A stretch of DNA of 21,717 nt from Candidatus Parcubacteria bacterium (GCA_023142215.1 JAGLJW010000011.1:1-21717), one strand, 5' to 3'; shown: positions 13,288-20,582, counted from the stretch's first letter. Made by a program: numbers and translations. Notes: a model not told the origin generated them from the sequence alone.

Positions 13288-14370
13288 ATGGAAATAAGTC
13301 AAGCTCTACAACGAAATAAACAAATATTAACAAAAACAAGTAATACTCCGCAAATTGATGCTGAGGTTTTGCTTTGTTTTGTGTTGAAAAAATCAAAAGA
13401 GTTTTTATATACTTATCCTGAATATGAATTAACTGAAAAAGAAATAAAAGATTATTCTGATTGTATAAAAAAACGACTTAAAAATATTCCAGTTGCTTAT
13501 ATAACGGGTTTTAAAAAATTTTATGGACGTAAGTTTATTGTGACAAATGATACGCTTGTACCGAGGCCAGAGACGGAAATGATGGTTAACCACATAGTAC
13601 ATAACACACAACACGCAACACATAACACACAGCACGTAACAAATAACATAACTATCATAGATGTTGGAACTGGTAGTGGGTGTGTAATTGTTTCGCTTGC
13701 AAAAGAATTAGAAAATGATTTAAGATTTATTGCTATTGATATAAGCAAAAAGGCTTTAGAGGTTGCGAGAAAAAATGCGAGAAAGCATGGAGTTGGTGAT
13801 GTTATTGAATTTTATCATGGAAATTTATTAGAACCTTTATTTTCATCATCTCAAATTTTGTCATTTCGACCCGCCCTTTTGGCGGGGAGAAATCACTTCA
13901 AATCAGATAATCATTCCAACTTTAAAGGATCTCACCATTCCGCATTCGCTCCACTCAAGATGACAAAAAAAATTATAATCACCGCCAATCTTCCCTATCT
14001 AACTCCTAAACAAATAAAAAACGCTCCATCAATTCACAATGAACCAGAACTTGCTTTAGTCGCTGGAAATGATGGATTAAAATATTACAAAGAACTTTTC
14101 AAACAAATAAACAATTTCTGTCATTGCGAGAAGGAGCTAGAGCGACGACGTGGCAATCCCGCTAATCAAGCAACGTCGCTAAAAAAACAAGATTGCCACG
14201 TCGCTCCGACTCCTCGCAATGACAGTGCTGATGTTACTCTCTTATGTGAAATTGATAATTCTCAAAAAGACGCAATCATTAATTTAGCAAAAAAAGAATT
14301 ACCAAATTTTTCTGCTGAAATAAAAAAAGACCTAGCAGGTCTTTTTAGGATGCTCATTTTGAAAAACTAA
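13288..14370 (+). CDS. prmC: Release-factor glutamine methyltransferase PrmC with three repeat-derived insertions
   Basis: SAM-dependent enzyme that methylates the Gln of the RF GGQ motif; its substrate prfA is the preceding plus-strand gene. Family features: an N-terminal helical domain, VPRPETE (91-97), the SAM-binding IDVGTGSGC (124-132), the acidic loop IAIDIS, NLPY (234-237, in place of the common NPPY), and the C-terminal KDLAGLFRML. It is 360 residues against a usual ~280. The excess is three in-frame insertions: a 7-residue tandem repeat plus short tail (about 101-120), a palindromic repeat encoding about 190-226, and another encoding about 277-313. Removing them leaves ~265 residues, so the core is intact and the protein is probably still active. 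The insertions fall in likely surface loops. Confidence 0.92.
   Translation: MEISQALQRNKQILTKTSNTPQIDAEVLLCFVLKKSKEFLYTYPEYELTEKEIKDYSDCIKKRLKNIPVAYITGFKKFYGRKFIVTNDTLVPRPETEMMVNHIVHNTQHATHNTQHVTNNITIIDVGTGSGCVIVSLAKELENDLRFIAIDISKKALEVARKNARKHGVGDVIEFYHGNLLEPLFSSSQILSFRPALLAGRNHFKSDNHSNFKGSHHSAFAPLKMTKKIIITANLPYLTPKQIKNAPSIHNEPELALVAGNDGLKYYKELFKQINNFCHCEKELERRRGNPANQATSLKKQDCHVAPTPRNDSADVTLLCEIDNSQKDAIINLAKKELPNFSAEIKKDLAGLFRMLILKN
13599..13640 (+). repeat. Tandem 21-nt repeat inside prmC
   Basis: Two tandem 21-nt units (13599-13619 and 13620-13640, two differences) plus a degenerate partial third unit. Each unit encodes seven residues (HNTQHAT / HNTQHVT), so the frame is kept. It lies just before the SAM-binding motif I strand. 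Confidence 0.85.
13859..13967. repeat. TGTCATTTCGA...AAGATGACA repeat inserted in prmC
   Basis: A ~109-bp element with ends TGTCATTTCGACCC and, read inward on the minus strand, TGTCATCTTGAGTGGAGCGA. It contains a small CCCGCC / GGCGGG hairpin near the left end. It is translated in frame as an Arg/His/Ser-rich insert (about residues 190-226) between the acidic loop and NLPY of PrmC. Confidence 0.8.
14118..14225. repeat. TGTCATTGCGAG palindromic repeat inserted in prmC
   Basis: A 108-bp palindrome with ends CTGTCATTGCGAG / CTCGCAATGACAG and arms GACGTGGCAATCCC / GATTGCCACGTCG. It is the same family as 11849-11943. It is read in frame as a Cys/Arg-rich insert (about residues 277-313). Confidence 0.9.
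14318..14346 (-). terminator. Intrinsic terminator embedded in the 3' end of prmC
   Basis: AAAAAGACC / GGTCTTTTT (9 bp, loop of 5) at 14324-14346. On the minus strand it is followed by further T residues and ATTTC, so it is a good terminator for the small gene ending at 14367. In the plus direction the same bases encode the conserved KKDLAGLF of PrmC, and the stem is followed by only five T, so it could act in both directions. Confidence 0.75.
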
Positions 14371-14534
14371 TCTAAAACCATATTTCTTGAAAGCATATTC
14401 GTAATTTTTCTAGCTTTATCAAATTTTTCAAAATTTTCTCTTGTGGCATCTTCTAAACTTTTTCTAAACAAAATAACATCTTTTTTTGTTTTAAAAATAT
14501 CCAATTTTTTAATTTTTAAAGACCGAATCTTCAT
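14367..14534 (-). CDS. 55-residue basic protein downstream of the DUF3048 gene
   Basis: Small unrecognised gene. AGGAGG lies 6 nt before ATG 14534; the frame runs 55 codons to TAG, whose bases overlap the opposing prmC stop codon by 2 nt. The product is hydrophilic and rich in Lys/Arg/Asp, predicted mostly helical, beginning MKIRSLKIKKLDIFKTKKD with no membrane segment or Cys. It starts 29 nt after the DUF3048 stop on the same strand and is followed by a terminator inside prmC, so the two probably form a short operon. Confidence 0.6.
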   Translation of the reverse strand: MKIRSLKIKKLDIFKTKKDVILFRKSLEDATRENFEKFDKARKITNMLSRNMVLD

Positions 14535-14563
14535 TGCATTCCTCCTATTTTTTGATTAACATT

Positions 14564-15643
14564 TTAATTAAACTCAACTTCTCTTTCAGGTCTTACTACT
14601 TCAATCCAAATTTTTCCTGCATTAAATTCAACTTCATCGTTATCTTTATCTTTAAAATAAAATCTAGTCCTCGCTGCCGTATTCTTCTTTTTCCAAATCG
14701 CTTCATCACATTTACCATCAAAACAAACAACTGCTTCACCCTCACCAACAACATCCATTTTAAGTCTTAATTTAGAATCAATTTCTTTTGCTGGAATGTA
14801 TTGTATAATAATATTTTTTGCATGAATAGCAACATCGGATTCATCCTTATGAATTTTACCGCCCATATGCCGAATGTAATCATTTTCTTCTTTTGTATAT
14901 GCCCAACCAACTTGAAAATTTTTTCCTACATAGCCTATTTTTATTTCATGCACATTCGGCCTATCTTCTTTTTTAATATCTTCTTTAAATTTCCAAGACA
15001 AAAAATTTCCTGTTTCTAATTTTTTCTTCTTTAAATATTTCTGAATACTTTCGCTAGAAATATAAATATTATGTGGTGCTATTTTATCGTCACTTCTCCA
15101 AAAATAATCACTATTATAAAACTCATTAAAATCTATAATTCCATCTCTCGTAATTTTAACTAAAGCTTCAGGACTTCCTCCACAATGTCCATAAACGCTA
15201 GACAATTCATGAGCCCAATCAATAAAGTATGGTCTAGCACTTCGGATTGGACCAATTTTTTCTATTTCTTCGTTTGTTGTGTAAATAGCCATAAACCTAG
15301 TAATTCCACCTTCAACTTCCGCTTCATATACAAGATTTGCACTACCTAAATTTGCAGATAATCTTGCATCTGTATGATTATCAATCATAAAAGCAACTGG
15401 ATAAAAATTCTCTTCTCCCTCTTTAACATAAACACCATCAATTGCTCTTCTTACCATTCCTTCATAACTATTCTCAATCTCTTTATTTATTATATTTTCT
15501 TTATTATTATCTAAATTAGCTGTTTGAAGTAAATTAAAAACTTGCCAAACCAAGAGAATGGCAATAGTCAAAAATATTACATTAACAGTAATCCAAAAAT
15601 ATATTTTTTTCTTATTTTCTTTTGTAACTAACTCTTCTTTCAT
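14564..15643 (-). CDS. Membrane-anchored DUF3048 (YerB-like) protein
   Basis: 359 residues. An N-terminal membrane anchor (about 14-38, FWITVNVIFLTIAILLVWQV) has no lipobox Cys, unlike the B. subtilis lipoprotein YerB. The outside part carries the DUF3048 core: PVAFMIDNHTDARLSANLGS, VEGGITRFMAIY, IGPIRSARPYFIDWAHE and YGHCGGSPEAL. A C-terminal beta-rich domain ends in IWIEVV. The biochemical role of the family is not established; an envelope role is inferred from topology. A TATAAT box 8 nt before the ATG suggests a very short leader. The 55-residue gene follows. Confidence 0.88.
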   Translation of the reverse strand: MKEELVTKENKKKIYFWITVNVIFLTIAILLVWQVFNLLQTANLDNNKENIINKEIENSYEGMVRRAIDGVYVKEGEENFYPVAFMIDNHTDARLSANLGSANLVYEAEVEGGITRFMAIYTTNEEIEKIGPIRSARPYFIDWAHELSSVYGHCGGSPEALVKITRDGIIDFNEFYNSDYFWRSDDKIAPHNIYISSESIQKYLKKKKLETGNFLSWKFKEDIKKEDRPNVHEIKIGYVGKNFQVGWAYTKEENDYIRHMGGKIHKDESDVAIHAKNIIIQYIPAKEIDSKLRLKMDVVGEGEAVVCFDGKCDEAIWKKKNTAARTRFYFKDKDNDEVEFNAGKIWIEVVRPEREVEFN

Positions 15644-15651
15644 ATAATTAC

Positions 15652-15657
15652 ATTATA
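15652..15657 (-). promoter_or_regulatory. -10 box of the DUF3048 gene
   Basis: Perfect TATAAT on the minus strand, 8 nt before ATG 15643. The upstream hexamer at 17-nt spacing is a weak CTGTAA. Transcription would begin within 1-2 nt of the start codon. Confidence 0.5.
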
Positions 15658-15688
15658 TCATAAAATAAAAAAAATTACAGTTTTTAGT

Positions 15689-15730
15689 AAAAATAAAAAA
15701 GTCATTTCCTTTTAAGTAAGAAATGACTTT
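15689..15730 (-). terminator. Intrinsic terminator of the purine gene
   Basis: AAAGTCATTTC / GAAATGACTTT, an 11-bp stem (15698-15708 with 15720-15730), followed on the minus strand by TTTATTTTT. It begins 23 nt after the stop at 15754. Confidence 0.9.
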
Positions 15731-15753
15731 ACTGTGAAGTAAAAAAAATATGA

Positions 15754-17091
15754 TCAATAATCCAGCTTTTCAATTTCCAACTGTCTTATCATGTAAGCAG
15801 CAGGATTTTTTTGTGCTAATATATTAAGTGCCGAAAGAACAGCATTTTTCGGATTAAGCACTGTAAGCAAAGGAACATTGCTTGGAGCCTCTAAACTGCT
15901 CCAAACATCATGAGGTTTGGTTTTAACTGTGGCTGGAATAGTAATAACTGGCCAACTCGTCCGAGCTGCTATCGTTGGTCCAAGACCATTACTCATTCCC
16001 ACAACTGCAAGAATTACTCCACCCTCAGGATATTCCGCTAAAATCCTTTCCAATTCGTTCATACATTTCCTTGGCGACTTATGGCCAGATAAAGTTATTT
16101 CAACCTTTTCAACTCCAGCGACATCAGGAACTTCAGGAAAATCATCTGATGATGATCCTCGCCAAAGGACAAAAGCTTGTCTTGGAATTCTGAAATTCTG
16201 TACCAATCTTGCCATAAGAGAATACTTGTCGGAAATAAGCTTCATGTCCGCGTTATCACGAAACAGCTGTTTGCTTAATTCATTCCAGTCAGAATCTTTT
16301 GCCCGCCAACTATCATTGTCAATTACATCCGCAACAACCAACTCCCCTTTTGATGTTATGCCAAACTCAATCTTGATATCAATAAATCTGATTCCGAATT
16401 GAGCAAAAGCACCTTCTAAAACAAGAACAACCTGTCTAAGAATTTTTTCAATATCCTCTACACTGATTCCATCAGGCAAAATAGATAATGGATTAATGCT
16501 TTGATTAAGATATGAATTTTCTTTATCCCACATCGGAATTTTAGGATGATGAAGACACCATATCTTATCATAAGGACAAGAAATAAACGGATCATCAACT
16601 GGCTTCTTTCTATCTTTCTGAAGCACATCCATGCATATATTTCCAAAGTCATTACCATTTTTATCAATAACCTTTCCATTGGTAGTCTTCAGAAACAATT
16701 CAAACCTCCAACTATGGAATCTATAAGGTGGCTCACCTTTGGGTCTTTCAAAATTTGGTGATCTTTTCAAAAAACTACCAACTGCATACCTTCGTCCGAT
16801 AACTTCCAACATAATCATATCACATCTCTTGGCCAAAAATTCGGTTTCGGAATACTGCTTCTCATAAGCCACTGGAATACCAGCTTGCTTTAAAAGCTCA
16901 AATACAGCACATGTTGTAGACGTTGCATATTGAGCTTTAAACTTCATCATTTGAGTCTCGGTTGCATCATCATTTTTAGTGATATCATTCTTGTTTTCAG
17001 GAATCACTAAATCGGGTCTATTTTTTACTCCCCAAATTGTCTTAGTTTTACCCTCAATTATTCTTTCTTTACTTTTCACTAATTCTAACAT
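15754..17091 (-). CDS. Bifunctional PurC-PurE fusion (PAICS-like)
   Basis: De novo purine synthesis enzyme with two domains. Residues ~10-265 are SAICAR synthetase (PurC): EGKTKTIW at 13-20, RRYAVGSFLKR at 100-110, FIDIKIEFG at 236-244 and ADVIDNDSWR at 254-263. Residues ~305-440 are AIR carboxylase (PurE) of the class II type: GSSSDD, SGHKSP, VVGMSNGLGP (363-372) and DVWSSLEAPSN (395-405). The order, the DVIDNDSW segment and the SNGLGP/DVWSSL motifs resemble the animal PAICS enzyme much more than separate bacterial PurC and PurE. 445 residues against ~425 in animals. It has a clear Shine-Dalgarno (GGAGG, 6 nt before ATG 17091) and its own terminator, with no other purine gene nearby, and looks richer in G+C than its neighbours. 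Lateral acquisition is likely. Confidence 0.92.
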   Translation of the reverse strand: MLELVKSKERIIEGKTKTIWGVKNRPDLVIPENKNDITKNDDATETQMMKFKAQYATSTTCAVFELLKQAGIPVAYEKQYSETEFLAKRCDMIMLEVIGRRYAVGSFLKRSPNFERPKGEPPYRFHSWRFELFLKTTNGKVIDKNGNDFGNICMDVLQKDRKKPVDDPFISCPYDKIWCLHHPKIPMWDKENSYLNQSINPLSILPDGISVEDIEKILRQVVLVLEGAFAQFGIRFIDIKIEFGITSKGELVVADVIDNDSWRAKDSDWNELSKQLFRDNADMKLISDKYSLMARLVQNFRIPRQAFVLWRGSSSDDFPEVPDVAGVEKVEITLSGHKSPRKCMNELERILAEYPEGGVILAVVGMSNGLGPTIAARTSWPVITIPATVKTKPHDVWSSLEAPSNVPLLTVLNPKNAVLSALNILAQKNPAAYMIRQLEIEKLDY

Positions 17092-17278
17092 TTTCTACCT
17101 CCATTGTTATTCAGTTAATTAATCTGTTTTTTAACACAAGATCATTCTTTAGCCATTAACCAATACTTCGCTAAAATTACTTAAACATATATTTATCTCC
17201 TATAAATTAAGTTTTAATAACTATGAAATGAACAAAATAAAAATACACAAAATTGGTAAATTTATCATTTAATATTAT

Positions 17279-17305
17279 GACTGTCGCTAAATACTATTAG
17301 ACCTC
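17279..17305 (+). repeat. Degenerate transposon-like end in the rplY-purine gene gap
   Basis: GACTGTCGCTAAATACTA, then TTAGACC, resembles the GGGACTGTCGCCAAAT ends elsewhere but lacks the GGG. It lies in the 311-bp gap 17092-17402, which is otherwise AT-rich with no gene. A Shine-Dalgarno-like AGGAG before a 3-codon frame (17177-17188) was the only other thing seen. Confidence 0.4.
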
Positions 17306-17402
17306 TTCAGAAGTTGGCTTTAGTTATAATCTTTATATTTTACTATCAAAGCTAGTTTCCAAAAAGATCTATTACAAATTGTAACTTTTTTATTCAAATT
17401 GT

Positions 17403-18044
17403 TTACTTTTTATCAGTGCTTTTTTCAGTTTTCTCCTCTTCTTTTTTATCTTCTGTTTTTTCTTCTTTGCCTTTTACTTCTTCACTCGCAACCTTTGGAA
17501 GTGCAGTACTAGCAATAACGTTATTCGGATTATCTAATACTTCAATAGTGTCTGATAATTTAAGATCTCTGACACGAATTGAATCTGAAAATGATTCAAT
17601 TTTTGATAAATCAACTGTAATTTTACTTAATAAATCTTTAGCTAGAACTCTCATTTTAATCATTTCCATATTGATTAATTGAATACCACCCATTTCTTTA
17701 ACTGTTTTTGAAGTACCTATAAATTCTAATGGAACTTTCACGATAATTTTCTTTTTGTCGCTTGGTTTGAAAAAATCAATATGTAAAACTTGATCATGGA
17801 CTCCTTCTCTTTGAACGTTTTTAATTAATACTGTTTCAGTATTTTTTTTATCAATTACTAACTCTATTAGAGTTGAATAGCCAGCTTGTTTTAATAATTT
17901 TTCAAAATCATTTCTCTTAATTTTTAAATCAATGTTTTTAATTTTTGGACCATACAAAATAGCTGGAACTAATCCTGAAGATCTTAATTTAAACATTTTT
18001 TCATCTTTTACTCTTACTTGAGCATCAAATTTAATTTTTGACAT
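17403..18044 (-). CDS. rplY: Ribosomal protein bL25 (CTC/TL5 form)
   Basis: 5S rRNA-binding protein L25 in the long two-domain form. The N-terminal domain shows GLVPAILYGPKIKN and VLIKNVQREGVHDQVLHIDF, and the TL5-type C-terminal beta domain shows VKVPLEFIGTSKTVKEMGGIQL and RVRDLKLSDTIEVLDNPNNVI. A Lys/Glu-rich disordered tail ends the 213-residue protein. A modest AAGGAT ribosome site lies ~13 nt before ATG 18044, and a TTGCTA/TATCTT pair further up is a possible promoter. It is downstream of rodA's operon on the same strand; the gap to the purine gene is 311 bp. Confidence 0.94.
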   Translation of the reverse strand: MSKIKFDAQVRVKDEKMFKLRSSGLVPAILYGPKIKNIDLKIKRNDFEKLLKQAGYSTLIELVIDKKNTETVLIKNVQREGVHDQVLHIDFFKPSDKKKIIVKVPLEFIGTSKTVKEMGGIQLINMEMIKMRVLAKDLLSKITVDLSKIESFSDSIRVRDLKLSDTIEVLDNPNNVIASTALPKVASEEVKGKEEKTEDKKEEEKTEKSTDKK

Positions 18045-18128
18045 GTTTCTTGTAATCCTTGCTAAAGATATGTCTAAAACTTAAGCTATAGCAATGATTT
18101 ATTATATTTAATTTAATTAATATATTAA

Positions 18129-18183
18129 TTCGAATGTCCCGCATTCGCCAACTGGCGAAGTAGTGCGGGTTCGCATAGCGAAT
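18129..18183. repeat. GC-rich hairpin between rodA and rplY
   Basis: CCCGCA (18138-18143) pairs with TGCGGG (18164-18169), inside which TTCGCC / GGCGAA pairs around AACT. Outer ATTCG / CGAAT bases extend it. It stands out in AT-rich DNA, ends 2 nt before the rodA stop codon and is not followed by a T-run on either strand, so it looks like a dispersed repeat more than a terminator. Confidence 0.6.
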
Positions 18184-18185
18184 AA

Positions 18186-19289
18186 CTAATATTTTATTTT
18201 TGATCTAATAATGATACTTTCAACTATACCAACCATCATTAATGTTGAAACAACAGAACTTCCACCATAACTAATAAATGGTAAAGAAATTCCAACCACA
18301 GGCATCAATCCTATATTCATACCTATATTAATAAACATTTCAATAAAAATCAAGCCCAAAACCCCCAAAATGAAATAAACACCAAAATCATTCTTAATAT
18401 TTTTTATATTTTGTAGTAATCTTAGATAAAAAATACTAAAAAATATAATTATCATACAAACACCCAAAAACCCTAATTCCTCTGCAATTACAGCAAAAAT
18501 AAAATCATTCTGTGATTCTGGCAAAAATTTTAATTGGGATTGTGATCCAAACCCCAATCCTCGCCCCGTCCATCCTCCTGAACCAACAGCAATAATGGCT
18601 TGATTTACATTATATCCTTCACCTAAAGGATCTGCTGAAGGATCTAAAAAAGTAGCTATTCTTTCTTTTTGATAATCTTCAAAAAAGAATATCCATCCAC
18701 TTCCAAAAATAGTTACTAATATTAAACTTATTATAATAATATATTTTTTACTAAAACCAGCTAAAACTATAATTATTCCCCAAATAAAAAATAGGATTAA
18801 ACCCGAACCAAAATCTGGCTGTTTAAAAATAAGAAATATAAAAATAAAAGCACCGAAACCTGATATTATTAAATGTTTCAGGGGATTAACTCTAATTGAA
18901 TTTCCAGAAAAATATTTTGCTAAATAAACAATAATAATCAACTTTGCAAATTCAACTGGTTGCATACTAAAACCAGCCACATCAAACCATCCTGTTGTGC
19001 CACGAACTGTCTTACCAAAAATCAATACGCCAACAAGCATAAGAATACCAAATATATAAATATAAGTACTCATACTTCTAATATTATGATAATCAAAAAA
19101 AGCTAGAAAAAAAAGAATTAATATTCCAATACCAATAAATATCGCTTGCTTTTTAAAAATAAGAAGATTAACGCTATCACGACTAAGAGCAATGCTGTAT
19201 ATTTCAGATAATCCAAAAAAAAGCAATAAGAGAACTGCTGAAAATAAAATCCAATCAAAGTTTTTTAAATAAAATATTATTTTATTCAT
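18186..19289 (-). CDS. rodA: SEDS glycosyltransferase RodA
   Basis: Peptidoglycan polymerase of the SEDS family for side-wall growth, an integral membrane protein with about 10 helices; 367 residues. Family blocks: GTTGWFDVAGFSMQPVEFAKL (about 97-117), KQPDFGSGLI, RGLGFGSQSQLKFLPESQ and NDFIFAVIAEELG with the catalytic-position Asp262, and MPVVGISLPFISYGGSS. The GSQSQLKFLPE context favours RodA over FtsW. Its ATG overlaps the TGA of the upstream membrane-protein gene (ATGA), so the two are translationally coupled. A penicillin-binding partner is not in the window. Confidence 0.94.
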   Translation of the reverse strand: MNKIIFYLKNFDWILFSAVLLLLFFGLSEIYSIALSRDSVNLLIFKKQAIFIGIGILILFFLAFFDYHNIRSMSTYIYIFGILMLVGVLIFGKTVRGTTGWFDVAGFSMQPVEFAKLIIIVYLAKYFSGNSIRVNPLKHLIISGFGAFIFIFLIFKQPDFGSGLILFFIWGIIIVLAGFSKKYIIIISLILVTIFGSGWIFFFEDYQKERIATFLDPSADPLGEGYNVNQAIIAVGSGGWTGRGLGFGSQSQLKFLPESQNDFIFAVIAEELGFLGVCMIIIFFSIFYLRLLQNIKNIKNDFGVYFILGVLGLIFIEMFINIGMNIGLMPVVGISLPFISYGGSSVVSTLMMVGIVESIIIRSKIKY

Positions 19290-20278
19290 TGTAATATTTT
19301 ATCAGAATCTCCTACGAAGTCAATATAAATATCTTTTTTAGTTATAAGTTTTTCTGGTTGAATTTCAATTGAGCTAACTTTTGGAAGTTTTACTGACATT
19401 GTAATATTAACATTTTTAGTCTCACCAGACATGAATTCACCTGTTTCATATCTATTTATACCAACTACTCTAAGACCACTTTTCAATACAGTTAAAAAAC
19501 TCATACTATCATAATTATAAGCAGTATTGTTTTTGGCCGTAAACTGCAAAGTACTTAATTTTTCTTTCTCGCTAATTCCACTTAGTTTATGATTCGTAAA
19601 TTTCTCATTATCAACAATAATATTAAGATGATCTGTATAAAACTTTTTCCACACCCCATATTTATGAGAATTCGTTCTTGCCCATTTTAAATTTTCTATA
19701 ACTAAATTTACTGTAGAAATTCTTTCTACCAATTCATGATTTAATGATATTAAATATTTTGTTTCCCAAGGAAAAATAAAACCTTTTTTTCTTTCAATCT
19801 CTTGTTTTCCATTAGTAAAATAATAATCGAATTCTGCCCAAAAATCAACATTCGGATTTTTAATTTCCACAAAAAAATCATATACACCTCTTCCGCTAAT
19901 AGCTTGCGGAGTAGCTATTTCTAAAGGTTTTGCTTGTTTGGAAATAAAATAACTATTAGCAATAAAGCCATTATTAACAACTTGTTTTAACAACATTGAA
20001 TCCATTTTTGCACCGTTAATGGCATACCTAGCATACACTAAAACAAAAATGCCCCAAATCATAATAGCTGCAAATATCAAAAAACTATTCCATATTGTTT
20101 TAAGATTCTCTCTTTGCTCAATATAAAATAAACCCCAATCTAATTTACCAACCGTTAAACCACTCTGATCTTTATATCTTTGAACATCAACACTTTTATT
20201 TCTTTCCTTTAATTTATTTTCTTTTGTTTTATCTTCTTTCGGGGAATGATATTTTTTTTTGTTATCTAAAAAATCCAT
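19286..20278 (-). CDS. Unknown single-pass membrane protein coupled to rodA
   Basis: 330 residues, not recognised. A Lys-rich cytoplasmic N-terminus (1-60) is followed by one membrane helix (about 62-84, WNSFLIFAAIMIWGIFVLVYA) and a large, beta-strand-rich outside domain (about 95-325) without Cys or obvious catalytic motif. The outside part holds strand-like repeats such as YDFFVEIKNPNVDFWAEFDYYF and FTAKNNTAYNYDSMSFLTVL, in the style of bacterial immunoglobulin-like domains. The ATGA overlap with rodA suggests a cell-wall role, perhaps a RodA scaffold; this is inference. A TATAAT box lies exactly 6 nt before ATG 20278. Confidence 0.85.
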   Translation of the reverse strand: MDFLDNKKKYHSPKEDKTKENKLKERNKSVDVQRYKDQSGLTVGKLDWGLFYIEQRENLKTIWNSFLIFAAIMIWGIFVLVYARYAINGAKMDSMLLKQVVNNGFIANSYFISKQAKPLEIATPQAISGRGVYDFFVEIKNPNVDFWAEFDYYFTNGKQEIERKKGFIFPWETKYLISLNHELVERISTVNLVIENLKWARTNSHKYGVWKKFYTDHLNIIVDNEKFTNHKLSGISEKEKLSTLQFTAKNNTAYNYDSMSFLTVLKSGLRVVGINRYETGEFMSGETKNVNITMSVKLPKVSSIEIQPEKLITKKDIYIDFVGDSDKILQ

Positions 20279-20284
20279 AAGTAT

Positions 20285-20290
20285 ATTATA
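20285..20290 (-). promoter_or_regulatory. -10 box of the membrane protein-rodA operon, leaderless spacing
   Basis: Perfect TATAAT on the minus strand separated from ATG 20278 by 6 nt. No convincing -35 is present. The 304-bp gap 20279-20582 otherwise holds one palindromic repeat and AT-rich DNA. Confidence 0.6.
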
Positions 20291-20415
20291 ACATATTTTA
20301 TTATTCTAAACCATAAAAAATACAAAAAGCTCAATAATCGCTCATTGTCCTTAAGTTGTCATCCCCCTCCCATCAAACCAAGAACAAATTCCAAAACAAA
20401 ACAAACACAATCTCG

Positions 20416-20507
20416 CTGTCATCCTGGAGCCAAAGCAATGGGATCCCACAAATTACGCAAAGTTGCATAATCAACAAGATTCTATCGCTTTAGCTCCAGA
20501 ATGACAG
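20416..20507. repeat. TGTCATCCTGGAGC palindromic repeat
   Basis: A 92-bp element with ends CTGTCATCCTGGAGCCAAAG and, inward on the minus strand, CTGTCATTCTGGAGCTAAAG; the arms continue with GCAATGGGATCC versus GCGATAGAATC. It has the same TGTCAT/ATGACA end logic as the elements at 11849, 13859 and 14118 but a different body. A half-copy (TTGTCATCCCCCTCC) lies near 20356. Confidence 0.8.
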
Positions 20508-20582
20508 TGTTTTTTATTATTTCTTAATTAAACTAAAAATGAATTTTTAGAACGAAGTTTCATTAATATAATAGATACAAAG

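Noticed and set aside
11849..14225. Possible CRISPR array from the recurring palindromic repeats
   Set aside because: Copies are far apart, differ in body sequence, have no regular spacers and one lies in coding sequence; no cas genes.
7683..17091. Integron-style gene cassettes, prompted by several small SD-plus-terminator genes
   Set aside because: No shared attC-like recombination site or common boundary sequence was found between them, and no integrase is present.
17177..17188. Three-codon frame (MFK) after an AGGAG-like site upstream of the purine gene
   Set aside because: Too short to support; AT-rich DNA gives such frames by chance and no terminator/antiterminator structure accompanies it.
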